Assembly (NCBI GenBank): GCA_006503475.1
Contig: RSEH01000374.1
Coordinates: 1 to 33,125 of the forward strand
Origin: Stentor roeselii
Taxonomy: Eukaryota; Ciliophora; Heterotrichea; Heterotrichida; Stentoridae
Length of the DNA stretch: 33,125 nt
Reading direction: 5' to 3'
Under the pieces are notes generated by a model. That model did not search any database. It saw nothing but the letters and a program-made list of their open reading frames with translations, and had not been told where the DNA came from. The position numbers were made by a program, and so were the translations under genes. Below, piece by piece: positions 11,502 through 19,803 of this stretch (positions within the stretch are counted from its first letter, which is position 1; every line of letters starts with the position of its first letter).

Positions 11502-11969
11502 ATGGAAAGCTCGAACAGTATCTTGGAATATCTTCAACGAATGGAAGGGTCCATCGCGGCTCTGGCTGAAAGACTTGAGGGAAAAATCACCAAGTTGTCC
11601 GAAATGACAGAAGCCAACTTCAAAAAAACAGAAGCCAACTTCAAAAAACTCAAGCAAGGCCAAGATAGGACCGAGAAAACCCTCAAAGGCTTGGTAGAGA
11701 CCTTTGAAAAATCATTCGAGTTCTTGAAAAACTCTCATATAGATTTAATCAAAGACCAAGAGTCGCAGAAAGCTTCGATAGCCGGGGATTCTACTCGATT
11801 AGAGGTTTTAGAGAGCGCACTCTATGACCAACAAGAAAAAATAAAAGAGATTAAGTCATCAACGGATAGCTTCAGCTGGTGCCTACAGTCACTGGCGATA
11901 CAGATCTCAAACAAAGGATGGAGAAACTCAGAGATGAAGACAGATCATTACCAAGAAACCCTTAGTTAA
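11502..11969 (+). CDS. Small coiled-coil protein
   Basis: 155 aa, not recognised. Almost the whole length to about residue 120 is predicted by eye to be helical with heptad-like spacing (ILEYLQRMEGSIAALAERLEG, LVETFEKSFEFLKN, LEVLESALYDQQEKIKEI). It contains a tandem 7-residue duplication, TEANFKK twice, produced by an exact 21-bp repeat at 11607-11648. It has no signal peptide or membrane segment. It lies between two + genes with 250 bp upstream and 146 bp downstream. It ends TAA. Confidence 0.65.
   Translation: MESSNSILEYLQRMEGSIAALAERLEGKITKLSEMTEANFKKTEANFKKLKQGQDRTEKTLKGLVETFEKSFEFLKNSHIDLIKDQESQKASIAGDSTRLEVLESALYDQQEKIKEIKSSTDSFSWCLQSLAIQISNKGWRNSEMKTDHYQETLS
11607..11648 (+). repeat. 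Perfect 21-bp tandem duplication inside a coiled-coil gene
   Basis: Two identical 21-bp units, 11607-11627 and 11628-11648, each begin ACAGAAGCCAAC and end in six A. They are in frame and add exactly one heptad to the coiled coil. The units are identical at synonymous positions, which points to recent origin or ongoing slippage. Confidence 0.95.
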
Positions 11970-12115
11970 CTAAAATATTAATCAATCCCTATCCTTAACT
12001 AAAGATCTAAAAACCTAAAAAACCAAATCTCAACCAATCTCATTTCAACAAAAACCATTTCCAATAATTTCTAACAAATATCAACAATCCCACTCGAGAA
12101 CCCTACAGATAAATA

Positions 12116-13630
12116 ATGGAAATCACTATTTCCAAAGCTTGCATTTTTAAAGATGGGAGGTGCCATGCAGTCTACACAGACGGCAGTGGTTTAATCCTTC
12201 ACAGCGGTGGACATTACTCGACTTACTTTTCGCCGTCAGGCGAAATCCAGCGAAATCTAACTTTATGCACAGTAGGAGGAGTGAAATCAAAGATCTTAAA
12301 ACTAATAAAGCTAGTCAATACAAGTTTACCCTGGCCAATTTCAATCTTTTCAGAAGAAATTTACAAGGTTTCAACTCATGAAGCTAAAATCACTTCAGCA
12401 ACTTTTACCAACCCGGGGCATTTGAAGATTCTTTCAGAAGCCGAGGAACTCGGCTCCATAACAATAGACCCTTCAAAAGACAGTTTTTTACTAATTCATC
12501 AAGACTCAAAAGGCAGTTTAAAATTTAAAAGTCTTGAAAAAAACGTTTCAATTTCACTAAACCCTTCAAAAACCTTATTCAAAGTAACTTTTCCTGTTCT
12601 TTTACCTCATCGAAAGCCGAGTTGGACTGAAAACCGTGCAAGTCGAGTCCGTTTGACTTACGAATACGTGACTTTGACGCAAATCTTTCATGTCTCACAA
12701 ATTCCAGAGACTTGGAAAGTCGTGAGTGGCTTTTTGTTGAAATCTGCAGGAGTTGAAGACTTTCTGATTGAAGACTTTGAAGACCAGTCATCTGAGTTCC
12801 AAGTCGCGCTTCCGACGAACTCCTCTGGGGTGGTCTGGTCAAGTGACTCGGTTTCTCCAGCAGTGAATATTTTTAGCTACTTCGGGGCAGGCCTGGTCTG
12901 GACCTGGACTCCAGAAGCGACTTGTTACTTGTCAAGCAGAACAAGTAGTTTAGCAGTGATTCATGAGGACCAGAGCCTTCTAGAAGCCAACGGCGACTTT
13001 TTCACTCACACCCGTGAAGACAACTCGATAAAGTTCACAGTGGAGACTATTCCTCCTAATGTGAGATCAGCAAGTTACAAGCTTCATCCTTTTGTGAAAG
13101 ACATGCGAGAAATCCAGTCTTTACCAGAAGTCATCCCAAAACCTGCCTTTTCTGAAGACATTGAATCTTTAGAGGGTGTTAAATTTGAAAATGAAGTTGA
13201 AAATGTAGGGGCTTTTACTGCTTATAATGACAGAAGTATTCGTGTGCTCTTTGAGGATAGGACATGCATCAGGATCTATTCGGACTTCTCCGTCTCAGCC
13301 ATTTCGAGATCAGGTGAATCGGCGCGATTTTCACTTGAAAATCCTTATGGCTTTGAAATTTATATTCCAGTTTGTATTGAATTCTACAACTGGGCCTTTT
13401 TAACACCCAGTGAACAGGGTAAAAGACTTCAAGAAACTGCGGAAAGAGAAGCTATTGTTCAGGCAGAACTTTCTAGAATTGAAAGACTTTCTAATCGGGT
13501 TCCAGTTGTTGGTATTTCTAGTGATTTGCAGGGAATACCGGAAAATATTAGTCAGAGCTTGATGGAGGCTCAGAAACAACTGCAGGAAACTAGAGAGCTG
13601 CTTAATAAACTTAATATGAATAAAGAGTAA
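12116..13630 (+). CDS. C5orf34-like protein (DUF4524/DUF4520 type)
   Basis: 504 aa. The N-terminus pairs an AVYTDGSGLILHSGGHY motif with a matching late segment, VLFEDRTCIRIYSDFS (about 375-395), and a middle EDQSLLEANGDFF segment. These strand-turn pieces, together with a central IFHVSQIPETWK block, match the pattern I remember for vertebrate C5orf34 and its relatives, which occur in ciliated lineages; related beta-rich pieces are also found in polo-box-like folds. Function is unknown. The last ~70 residues (from about 435) form a charged coiled coil. The stop codon is separated by a single base from that of the convergent eIF2B-gamma gene. It could instead be an unrelated beta-rich protein; a profile search would settle it. 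Confidence 0.6.
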   Translation: MEITISKACIFKDGRCHAVYTDGSGLILHSGGHYSTYFSPSGEIQRNLTLCTVGGVKSKILKLIKLVNTSLPWPISIFSEEIYKVSTHEAKITSATFTNPGHLKILSEAEELGSITIDPSKDSFLLIHQDSKGSLKFKSLEKNVSISLNPSKTLFKVTFPVLLPHRKPSWTENRASRVRLTYEYVTLTQIFHVSQIPETWKVVSGFLLKSAGVEDFLIEDFEDQSSEFQVALPTNSSGVVWSSDSVSPAVNIFSYFGAGLVWTWTPEATCYLSSRTSSLAVIHEDQSLLEANGDFFTHTREDNSIKFTVETIPPNVRSASYKLHPFVKDMREIQSLPEVIPKPAFSEDIESLEGVKFENEVENVGAFTAYNDRSIRVLFEDRTCIRIYSDFSVSAISRSGESARFSLENPYGFEIYIPVCIEFYNWAFLTPSEQGKRLQETAEREAIVQAELSRIERLSNRVPVVGISSDLQGIPENISQSLMEAQKQLQETRELLNKLNMNKE

Positions 13631-13631
13631 G

Positions 13632-14876
13632 TCAAGTTATTGAGAGTCTTATTTCTTGGTTTAATGTCGTGCTTGGCTGGAGGGAACTGCCTTGGGCCAT
13701 TTGAGAGTTGATCACTTTACATTTGCTGGCGATACTCGAGTTTGGGCAGATTATTGAGTTGTTTACTTGAACGTCGTCTTCGATTGTCACGTTGTCCATT
13801 ATCACGCTTCCGATGATTTTGCAGTTGTTTCCGATTTTTGTGTTTTTGCCGATCACTGACTTGTTGACTGTGCACTTATTCCCCAGTTTAAACTCCTCCT
13901 GAATAATGCAATCACTTGAAACCTGCTTGAAATTCAGAGGAATAGGATCAGCTCCAGGCCTATAAAAATCAATCATAATATTCCTTGGGTTATTCCCAGT
14001 TTCCGTCAAAGCCATAGGCATAATTTTCATTTGATTTTTTTCTTTTTTATCTGCAACAAGCGGTCTACAAACAAAAGCATGAATTTCCATATACGCCCTG
14101 ACATCTGAAATCCTTTTAGAAAACTCTTCCTGAATAATAAAAACCTCAACTTTTCCTTGAAAAATCTGCTGTTTTTTAACCAAATACGGTACTAATTCTT
14201 CCTTAACCTTAAAACTTCTATCAAGCAGCGGGTCCGCAAAAGCACCAGCCAAGACTTCACTTTTAACCAAATAACAAAAGTTCTGAATCAAGTCATTCCT
14301 CAAGCGAATTTTCGGAAACCTCTGCAAAAGTCTCAAAGGAAAAACGAATCCATCTTCATTATCAAGAGATTCAAAGATTTTTACCACTTGATTCTGATTC
14401 AATGCAAAAAATTGCATGTCTTCCATTGAGGACTTGCCTTTATTGGTGAGTATTGTGCAAGCGCAGTCATTTAACCGATGATGTTCGATGAACCGAGGAA
14501 GGACTGTAAAGTCAAGCAGCAGGTCTCCAGATATGATGAGTAAATCATTGTCGCCTTTAGGTAGAAGGTTGTGAATATACCGAAGGGACCCGACTGTTCC
14601 GCCGAAGTCTTCAGGAACGCCTTGGACTTGGTAGGTGACTTCAGTGAACATGTGAAAACGAGTCTCGAGGAACTTTTCTAGCTTGTTTTTGTACTCGCAT
14701 TGAGTAAGGATGTGAACTGGATGCTGGAATTTTATCTCGGATCTTGAAAGCATCTCGAGAAGGTAAACTATTAAAGGCTTGTTTGCTATTGGAAGAAGCA
14801 TTTTTGGAATGTGAGTTGTTAAAGGGTATAGGTTACGACCTCGACCGCCTGCTAGGATTATCACTTGTAAGACCAT
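13632..14876 (-). CDS. EIF2B3: Translation initiation factor eIF2B subunit gamma
   Basis: 414 aa (human about 450). eIF2B recharges eIF2 with GTP; gamma and epsilon form its catalytic arm. The N-terminal half is a nucleotidyltransferase-like fold opening with VIILAGGRGRNLYPLT and PKMLLPIANKPLI, followed by DLLIISGDLLLDF. The C-terminal half, from about residue 325, is a left-handed beta-helix of hexapeptide repeats (IIQEEFKLGN, VIGKNTKIGNNCKIIGSVIMD). The sugar-nucleotide pyrophosphorylase GMPPB has the same architecture, but the altered GGRGRNL loop lacks the usual GTRLRPLT, which favours eIF2B-gamma. It starts with ATG at 14876 and ends TGA. Confidence 0.88.
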   Translation of the reverse strand: MVLQVIILAGGRGRNLYPLTTHIPKMLLPIANKPLIVYLLEMLSRSEIKFQHPVHILTQCEYKNKLEKFLETRFHMFTEVTYQVQGVPEDFGGTVGSLRYIHNLLPKGDNDLLIISGDLLLDFTVLPRFIEHHRLNDCACTILTNKGKSSMEDMQFFALNQNQVVKIFESLDNEDGFVFPLRLLQRFPKIRLRNDLIQNFCYLVKSEVLAGAFADPLLDRSFKVKEELVPYLVKKQQIFQGKVEVFIIQEEFSKRISDVRAYMEIHAFVCRPLVADKKEKNQMKIMPMALTETGNNPRNIMIDFYRPGADPIPLNFKQVSSDCIIQEEFKLGNKCTVNKSVIGKNTKIGNNCKIIGSVIMDNVTIEDDVQVNNSIICPNSSIASKCKVINSQMAQGSSLQPSTTLNQEIRLSIT

Positions 14877-14906
14877 TTATCGATTAGATGGTGGAAAGAG
14901 TGGGGA

Positions 14907-15296
14907 TCAGTGAGGAGAGTTGAAAATTCGCGATTTTAGAGGGGTTTCGAGGATTTTTGATTGGGCGGTGGGCTGGATTGAGGCTCGGTGCTCATTGATT
15001 ATTTTTTTAAAGTCTTCGCCTGTTATCGGCTTCAACTTTTTTCTCCTACTAACATTCTTTGAAAGTGGTGCACGTTGTGGTATTTTTTTCATACCAATAG
15101 GTGACAAGCTTTTATTCGACCTATAAATCCCATTAAACGATTTTTTCCCATGAAGAAAAACAACGCGATTTCCTGTCAAATTTTTATTTCCCTTAGGTGT
15201 ACGACTCATCTGAAATAAATATTTGAACTTCTTATTTGGTGTATTAACAAATTCGTGCATAGTCAAGACCCGATTATCAATAAAAACCTTGTTCAT
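14907..15296 (-). CDS. Small basic hypothetical protein
   Basis: 129 aa, not recognised. It is rich in Lys, Arg, Ser and Pro, with no membrane or signal segment, and includes PRAPLSKNVSRRKKLKPI-like basic stretches that could bind nucleic acid or microtubules. It lies 30 bp upstream of the eIF2B-gamma start and 7 bp downstream of the CNB gene's stop. If translation begins at Met13 (15260) instead, the gap to the CNB gene is 44 bp, which fits the local spacing better; both starts are possible. It ends TGA. Confidence 0.6.
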   Translation of the reverse strand: MNKVFIDNRVLTMHEFVNTPNKKFKYLFQMSRTPKGNKNLTGNRVVFLHGKKSFNGIYRSNKSLSPIGMKKIPQRAPLSKNVSRRKKLKPITGEDFKKIINEHRASIQPTAQSKILETPLKSRIFNSPH

Positions 15297-15303
15297 ATTT
15301 ACA

Positions 15304-16695
15304 TTAATAAATAAACGACTTCTGCTTATTTGCTCCTAAAGTCGATCCAAGCCTAGACCTTCTTCCAGCCTCAAAAGACTTATGTTGAATCTCAGTCGAA
15401 AAGAAGTCAGACCTGCTAACATTTTCCTCTTTTCTATTAAAAGACCTTCCTCGAGGATGTAAATAAAACTTTTCTAAAATCGTTAATTTTTTCTCAGTAA
15501 CAGGTGGAGGTGAATGAAGAACAGGAAGTCTAACTTCAGGAGTATCAGATTTTTTCCGAAAAGACTGAAGTTTTGCATAAGGCGTGTAAGTAACAGAGTC
15601 CTTTACCCGTTCAACTGACTTCAAAGTTTCAATTCTGGAACTAGTCCATCCTTTAAAAGTCTTACATGCGTCTTCAATGAACTTGAGAGTCTCTGGATGG
15701 ACTACTTTTTTCGCGAAGTTTTTATCAGAAATAATTAACAACTCTCCTTGTTTCGTGAGACAAGTGCAGGTAAACTCGCGACCAGGCAGGGTGTTAAAAA
15801 TTTCATCATATCCAAAGATCTCACCCTGTTGTTTCACTACTATTTTCAGTTGTTTCTTGCGAAAAACCTGTTCTGGTCGTTTTTTGTTAAGACTTCCGAA
15901 AGAATAACCTGAGGTTTGAAGACCTGATTCTATTAAAAAGTTTTGAGTGAACATGAATTCACCTTCTTTTATTATAAAAATATCAGAAGGAGGGTCTCCT
16001 TCTTTGTAAACAATGTTGGCTTTTCGGTACTTCTGGGTTTTAAAGAAATAGCTTAACTTCTGCACTGCAAGCTTTGACCAGTTCTTAAAAGCTTCCATTC
16101 CTCTGAGGAACTCGATTTTTTCATTGATCATTTTTTGGTGAATGTTTGCTAAAGTGTGGTAATCGTTTTTGTGAAGGACTCCAAGAATAGTTGGTTCTAA
16201 GCACTTTACTGAAAAGTACCTTTCATGGTCGTTTATTAGCGCCATCTCTCCGAAAGACTGCCCAGAAGCCAAAATCGCGATTTCTTTCTCTAAGAAGTAC
16301 TCAACTTCTTCCTTTTCTTCTTCTTCCAGGTTTAAATTCTGAGAAGATTTCAAATCTTCCACTTGAGATTTCGCATAATTACTTTTATTGTCAATTTCAT
16401 GTCCTTCACAAGATAAAACCACGACACTTCCTCTTAAAATGACGAAAAAAGCATCAGCTTCATCACCTTTACGACAAACATACTCATCTTTCAAGTAACT
16501 CTTAGCAGTCAAGACCTTGCAACAGTCCTGCTGAAGCTTCGCCGAGTCTTCCTTTTGTACAATTTCCTGAAAAAACTTGTAGTTCAAAGTCAATCGACTG
16601 ATTATTTCAATGTCAGCAGTCGTTCTTCTAAAAGGTGGAATTGCGAGGAGCTCAATGAGTGAAAAGCCTTGAGAAGTTTTTCTATCAACTGACAT
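15304..16695 (-). CDS. Protein with two cyclic-nucleotide-binding domains
   Basis: 463 aa. The first CNB domain spans about 42-180, with CRKGDEADAFFVILRGSV and the phosphate-binding cassette FGEMALINDHER; Glu150 and Arg159 occupy the positions that contact the ribose and cyclic phosphate. It carries an acidic insert (about 98-137). The second CNB spans about 200-330 (VYKEGDPPSDIFIIKEGEF) with a cassette FGYDEIFNTLPGR in which the key Glu is displaced, so binding is doubtful. There is no dimerisation/docking domain or inhibitor sequence before the first CNB, so it is not a classical PKA regulatory subunit; CNBD2-like proteins of ciliated cells are a better comparison. The C-terminal ~130 residues are basic and Ser/Arg-rich. 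It ends TAA. Confidence 0.85.
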   Translation of the reverse strand: MSVDRKTSQGFSLIELLAIPPFRRTTADIEIISRLTLNYKFFQEIVQKEDSAKLQQDCCKVLTAKSYLKDEYVCRKGDEADAFFVILRGSVVVLSCEGHEIDNKSNYAKSQVEDLKSSQNLNLEEEEKEEVEYFLEKEIAILASGQSFGEMALINDHERYFSVKCLEPTILGVLHKNDYHTLANIHQKMINEKIEFLRGMEAFKNWSKLAVQKLSYFFKTQKYRKANIVYKEGDPPSDIFIIKEGEFMFTQNFLIESGLQTSGYSFGSLNKKRPEQVFRKKQLKIVVKQQGEIFGYDEIFNTLPGREFTCTCLTKQGELLIISDKNFAKKVVHPETLKFIEDACKTFKGWTSSRIETLKSVERVKDSVTYTPYAKLQSFRKKSDTPEVRLPVLHSPPPVTEKKLTILEKFYLHPRGRSFNRKEENVSRSDFFSTEIQHKSFEAGRRSRLGSTLGANKQKSFIY

Positions 16696-16740
16696 GATTT
16701 ATTGATGTATTATTTCAAAAGTTAAGACTCAAGTAAGTTA

Positions 16741-18435
16741 TTAAAAGAGTTTCAAATGTTTGTTAATCAAACTTCTACCCTTCGAAGTGGGCAGTGATGG
16801 GGAAAAGAGCTGAATTTTTTTAACTAAATGACTCGGGAAAAAGTTCTGCTCGGTTAAGATTTTTTTGGGAGTTTTTGACCATTTTCTGAATATGATTTAC
16901 TTTTGCTTGGTTAACATGTCCTGGCAGTAGTACTTCGCGTTTTTATTACTCAATGACTTTTTTTTCCGGAAGAGAAGGTTTTGGCTTGAGACTCTTTTCA
17001 TGTTTTTCTCGAAATTTCTCTCTAAAAAGGCTGGAGACCTCAAATTTTCAGTTTGAATGTCAAAGGTTTTCGTCTTGGTTTCACCTTCAATGACTGAAAA
17101 GTTGTCAGTTTCTTGATTTTCTGTATTGACTAAAGGAGTCATTTCACGTTTTGGCTGTTTTTTCTTGGATTTCATGATTTTTTTAGCTTCTCGTTCGACT
17201 TGCAAAGCGCTTTCTTGAAGGTCAGCGATGTAAGTGTGTTTGTCGCTGTACATCAGCTCAGGGTCGATGCTTTGAACACTGTAAACGAGGGGGTTTTTTG
17301 CCTTGACGTAGATGTGATCGTTAAGGACTTCAACTTCTTCATGGCCCTGTCGGGCTTCTGTCTTGATTTTCGCCTCCAGGGCTAAAAAGTTGTCAATCAT
17401 GTCAGCGACCAACTCGTTCATTTGCCTCAAGTCGAATCTAGAGTCACTTGTTCCAACATTCAAAGACTTTTTCAGCTTCAGGGAAAGGTCTTTAAACAGG
17501 TAAAAAGTACTGAAAAAAAAACCTGATTCACTGATTTTTGAACGTTTTTTATGATCTTGATTGGGTTTTAATGGAAGTTTACCACGGCTTTGTGATGGAA
17601 GGTCTTCTGACTCTTGAAGGTCTTTTATTTTTTTCTCGATGCTGGAGATTTCTTTTAGTAATACGTCAGTTTTCCGACTTAGGGACTCATTTGTGATGAC
17701 AACTTTTTCGTATTCAGAGAGACATTCATTTAAATCCGGCATTCCAAGAGTTTTGAAAAGATTTGTCAAATTTGTAAGATTTTCATCAATTTCTTTTTTA
17801 CGCATTTCAGTAGCAAGTGAAACTCTTACAAGTTTTTTTAGTATTTCTTTGTTAGCATCAAGGACTTTAGTCTCTTCTTCAGTGACACTATTGACAGGGT
17901 TATCATTAAACCTGCAAGAGTTGTAAATTTGATTTGCACTTCTTTGAGCTGAAAGTAAATGTTTGTCGATTTCGTGTTTTCGAAAGGATCGGACGGCAGT
18001 AAGACTGCTTCTCAAGTAAGTGACTTTATGTTGGTCTTCTTTGTTGTTAGAGACTGCTTCGTAGATCACTTCTTTGCCTTTGTTGAGTTTGTTTTGCATT
18101 GATTGTTCAAGTCTTTGTAGAGATTCAACCTTGTTTTTGTATTCTTTGTTTGAAGCGATTATCCGCTTTTCCATGTTTTTCAGGACTTTTGTGTATTGTT
18201 CTTCTGCAAGACTATTTGAAAATTACCACTTTTCTTGAACTTCTTCGATTTGATGTGAAAGTGAATCGATTTTCTCAGTTTGTGAAGGAAATGATAGGAT
18301 TATTGAAAGGTTGTTGCTTTCTGTTCGCAGTTTTGACAGAAGGTATTGCTTTTTTTCTGTTTGAAAGGACAGAATGTCATTTTTTAAGTCGTTTTGACTT
18401 AGGTTTCTTGAAGAGTTTCGAGAGGTTTTATTCAT
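16741..18435 (-). CDS. Coiled-coil protein, three exons
   Basis: Exons on the minus strand are 18227-18435, 16901-18211 and 16741-16885, separated by two 15-nt introns (18212-18226 and 16886-16900). The spliced frame is 1665 nt, 554 aa, ending TAA. Exon 1 starts at the ATG at 18435 and runs through a helical region ending EEVQEK; splicing joins it smoothly to LAEEQYTKVLKNMEKR. The middle part is a long coiled coil. Without the second splice the protein would stop at LTKQK inside the intron; with it, the frame stays open for 48 more codons, ending in a basic, Ser/Pro-rich tail (SPSLPTSKGRSLIN). This leaves a 45-bp gap to the next gene, the normal spacing here. No family recognised; a cytoskeletal or ciliary structural role is a guess from the composition. 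Confidence 0.8.
16886..16900 (-). other. 15-nt spliceosomal intron
   Basis: Minus-strand sequence GTAAATCATATTCAG. It has GTAA at the donor, CAG at the acceptor and A at position 10. Its removal erases an in-frame TAA and opens 48 more codons. Confidence 0.85.
18212..18226 (-). other. 15-nt spliceosomal intron
   Basis: Minus-strand sequence GTAATTTTCAAATAG. It contains in-frame stops; removal joins two coiled-coil frames through a split Cys codon (TG/T). Confidence 0.92.
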
Positions 18436-18582
18436 TTTGATTTTAAAGGAATTCAATTTAATCAAATTTTAATAAAGTGAAAATTTATAAAGATCTTGAT
18501 TTACAGTCTTTTCTAATAATTTAATCAAAAATCTCATCTTTAAGTTTCCTTCAGAAATCAAACGAAAATTTCTACTAATAGA

Positions 18583-19191
18583 TTAAAAAGTCAAGCAATG
18601 ACATCCATCATTTCTTTTTTCTTTTTCGTAAACTATAAAGTCTAAAGAACTGTCTAAATTTTTCAACTTTTCAGTAAGTCTTTCAGGATCCTCTCCTTCG
18701 ATGCAAGCTTTGATTTGGAGATGGACATCATTGACTTGTTCACAGATATCTTTTACACTCACATCAAGATTTTCACCGCCAGTCCTTGCTCTTTCAGCCA
18801 GGTTATTTTTTAAATTTTCGAGTTGGTTTAGCAGAATGCTTCGTTTTTCTGACTCTAAAATAGACCTGGTCAAAAATTCTTTTGATGCTTGTTTAAAGCT
18901 CTTAATTGAATCTCTTGCTGTCATTTTCATTTCGCTTGTTTTTAGTTTGATGTCGGAAATTTCTGTTATTATTGATAGTTCGTCGTTCACTAGTGATGAG
19001 TCTAAACTTAGAAAACTGTCGCTTTGATAGCTGTAGTCTAGGTCTGCTTCATTGAATTGTTTATTGTGATCTGATAAGTCACTTAAAGTTCTGACCAGTC
19101 TCACAACTAGTTCATCAGGAAAACCCCTTACATCCTCTTTATTATGTATCAAAAGTTCTGCACATTTAACTTCTATCTGTCCGGAATTCAT
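18583..19191 (-). CDS. Coiled-coil protein with C-terminal CaaX-like box
   Basis: 202 aa, not recognised. It has a polar N-terminus, an acidic Ser-rich stretch (about 52-72), then helices with heptad-like spacing to the C-terminus. The final residues GCHCLTF place Cys at position -4 (CLTF), a plausible prenylation box with a second Cys two residues before it that could be palmitoylated. X = Phe favours geranylgeranylation in known enzymes. This predicts peripheral membrane attachment of a rod-like protein. It ends TAA; the start at 19191 lies 29 bp from the stop of the next minus-strand gene. Confidence 0.7.
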   Translation of the reverse strand: MNSGQIEVKCAELLIHNKEDVRGFPDELVVRLVRTLSDLSDHNKQFNEADLDYSYQSDSFLSLDSSLVNDELSIITEISDIKLKTSEMKMTARDSIKSFKQASKEFLTRSILESEKRSILLNQLENLKNNLAERARTGGENLDVSVKDICEQVNDVHLQIKACIEGEDPERLTEKLKNLDSSLDFIVYEKEKRNDGCHCLTF

Positions 19192-19220
19192 TGAAACAAA
19201 GTTTTTATAACATATTTAAA

Positions 19221-19721
19221 CTAACACCTAACCCTTTCTTTAGAAAACCTGGGTGAAAAGGTGATTGTAATTTTTCTATTCTTATTTGAAATGGTCCTTC
19301 CGCTTTTTTGTTTAATAAAAAAGATTTCTTTCGAAACCTGACAATCTGGACTAGTCAATTTTTCGAAAACTGGCTCAATTTTTTTAGAAAAACCGAATTT
19401 CCGCATGGGAAAGGCAGGGATAAGTGTGGGGTCAGACTTTCGCGCAACTTTGCGATTAATGGCATCAGTCAAAGTTTTATAAGGAACTGCGAGTTTAGCG
19501 AGTTGTTGCACGCGATTAAGCTGATCAGGTGAGCAACTATTGATCCTGGTTACTTCTGGGGTAGTAAGACTTTCATAAGTGAAACAAAGAGGCGAGAACA
19601 GACTTTTTTTCTGTTCTACCTGATGAAGAGGTGAGAAAGGCATAGGTGAGTTGATAGTAGTTTTCGACTTTTTCCATCTCTGACTAAGGATGATGGCTTC
19701 AATATCAGTAAGGTTGTCCAT
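19221..19721 (-). CDS. Basic hypothetical protein
   Basis: 166 aa, not recognised. It is basic, with Ser/Pro-rich segments (SPMPFSPLHQVEQKKSLFSPL), a central helical piece (QLNRVQQLAKLAVPYKTLTDAIN) and a Lys/Arg-rich C-terminus. No signal peptide or membrane segment. It ends TAG. It sits in the same-strand cluster of coiled-coil proteins, 29 bp upstream of the CaaX protein and 82 bp downstream of the 596-aa coiled-coil gene. Confidence 0.65.
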   Translation of the reverse strand: MDNLTDIEAIILSQRWKKSKTTINSPMPFSPLHQVEQKKSLFSPLCFTYESLTTPEVTRINSCSPDQLNRVQQLAKLAVPYKTLTDAINRKVARKSDPTLIPAFPMRKFGFSKKIEPVFEKLTSPDCQVSKEIFFIKQKSGRTISNKNRKITITFSPRFSKERVRC

Positions 19722-19803
19722 TGAAATTATTATCGAAAAAGGCTGGAAATCCTTTTTTTCTATTAAATAGTGAATTGAGTCATAATCCGATATGGTTAAC
19801 TAA

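Noticed and set aside
15288-15302. 15-mer GTAAATATGAACAAG on the minus strand with intron-like form, covering the first ATG of the 129-aa gene
   Set aside because: It lies after the stop of the CNB gene and ends AAG; removing it joins nothing. It is kept only as a faint possibility of a 5' UTR intron.
16458-16472. 15-mer GTAAAGGTGATGAAG inside the CNB gene, matching GTAA, position-10 A and AG
   Set aside because: It encodes the conserved RKGDEAD part of the first CNB domain, so it must be coding. It shows that AAG-ended matches arise by chance.
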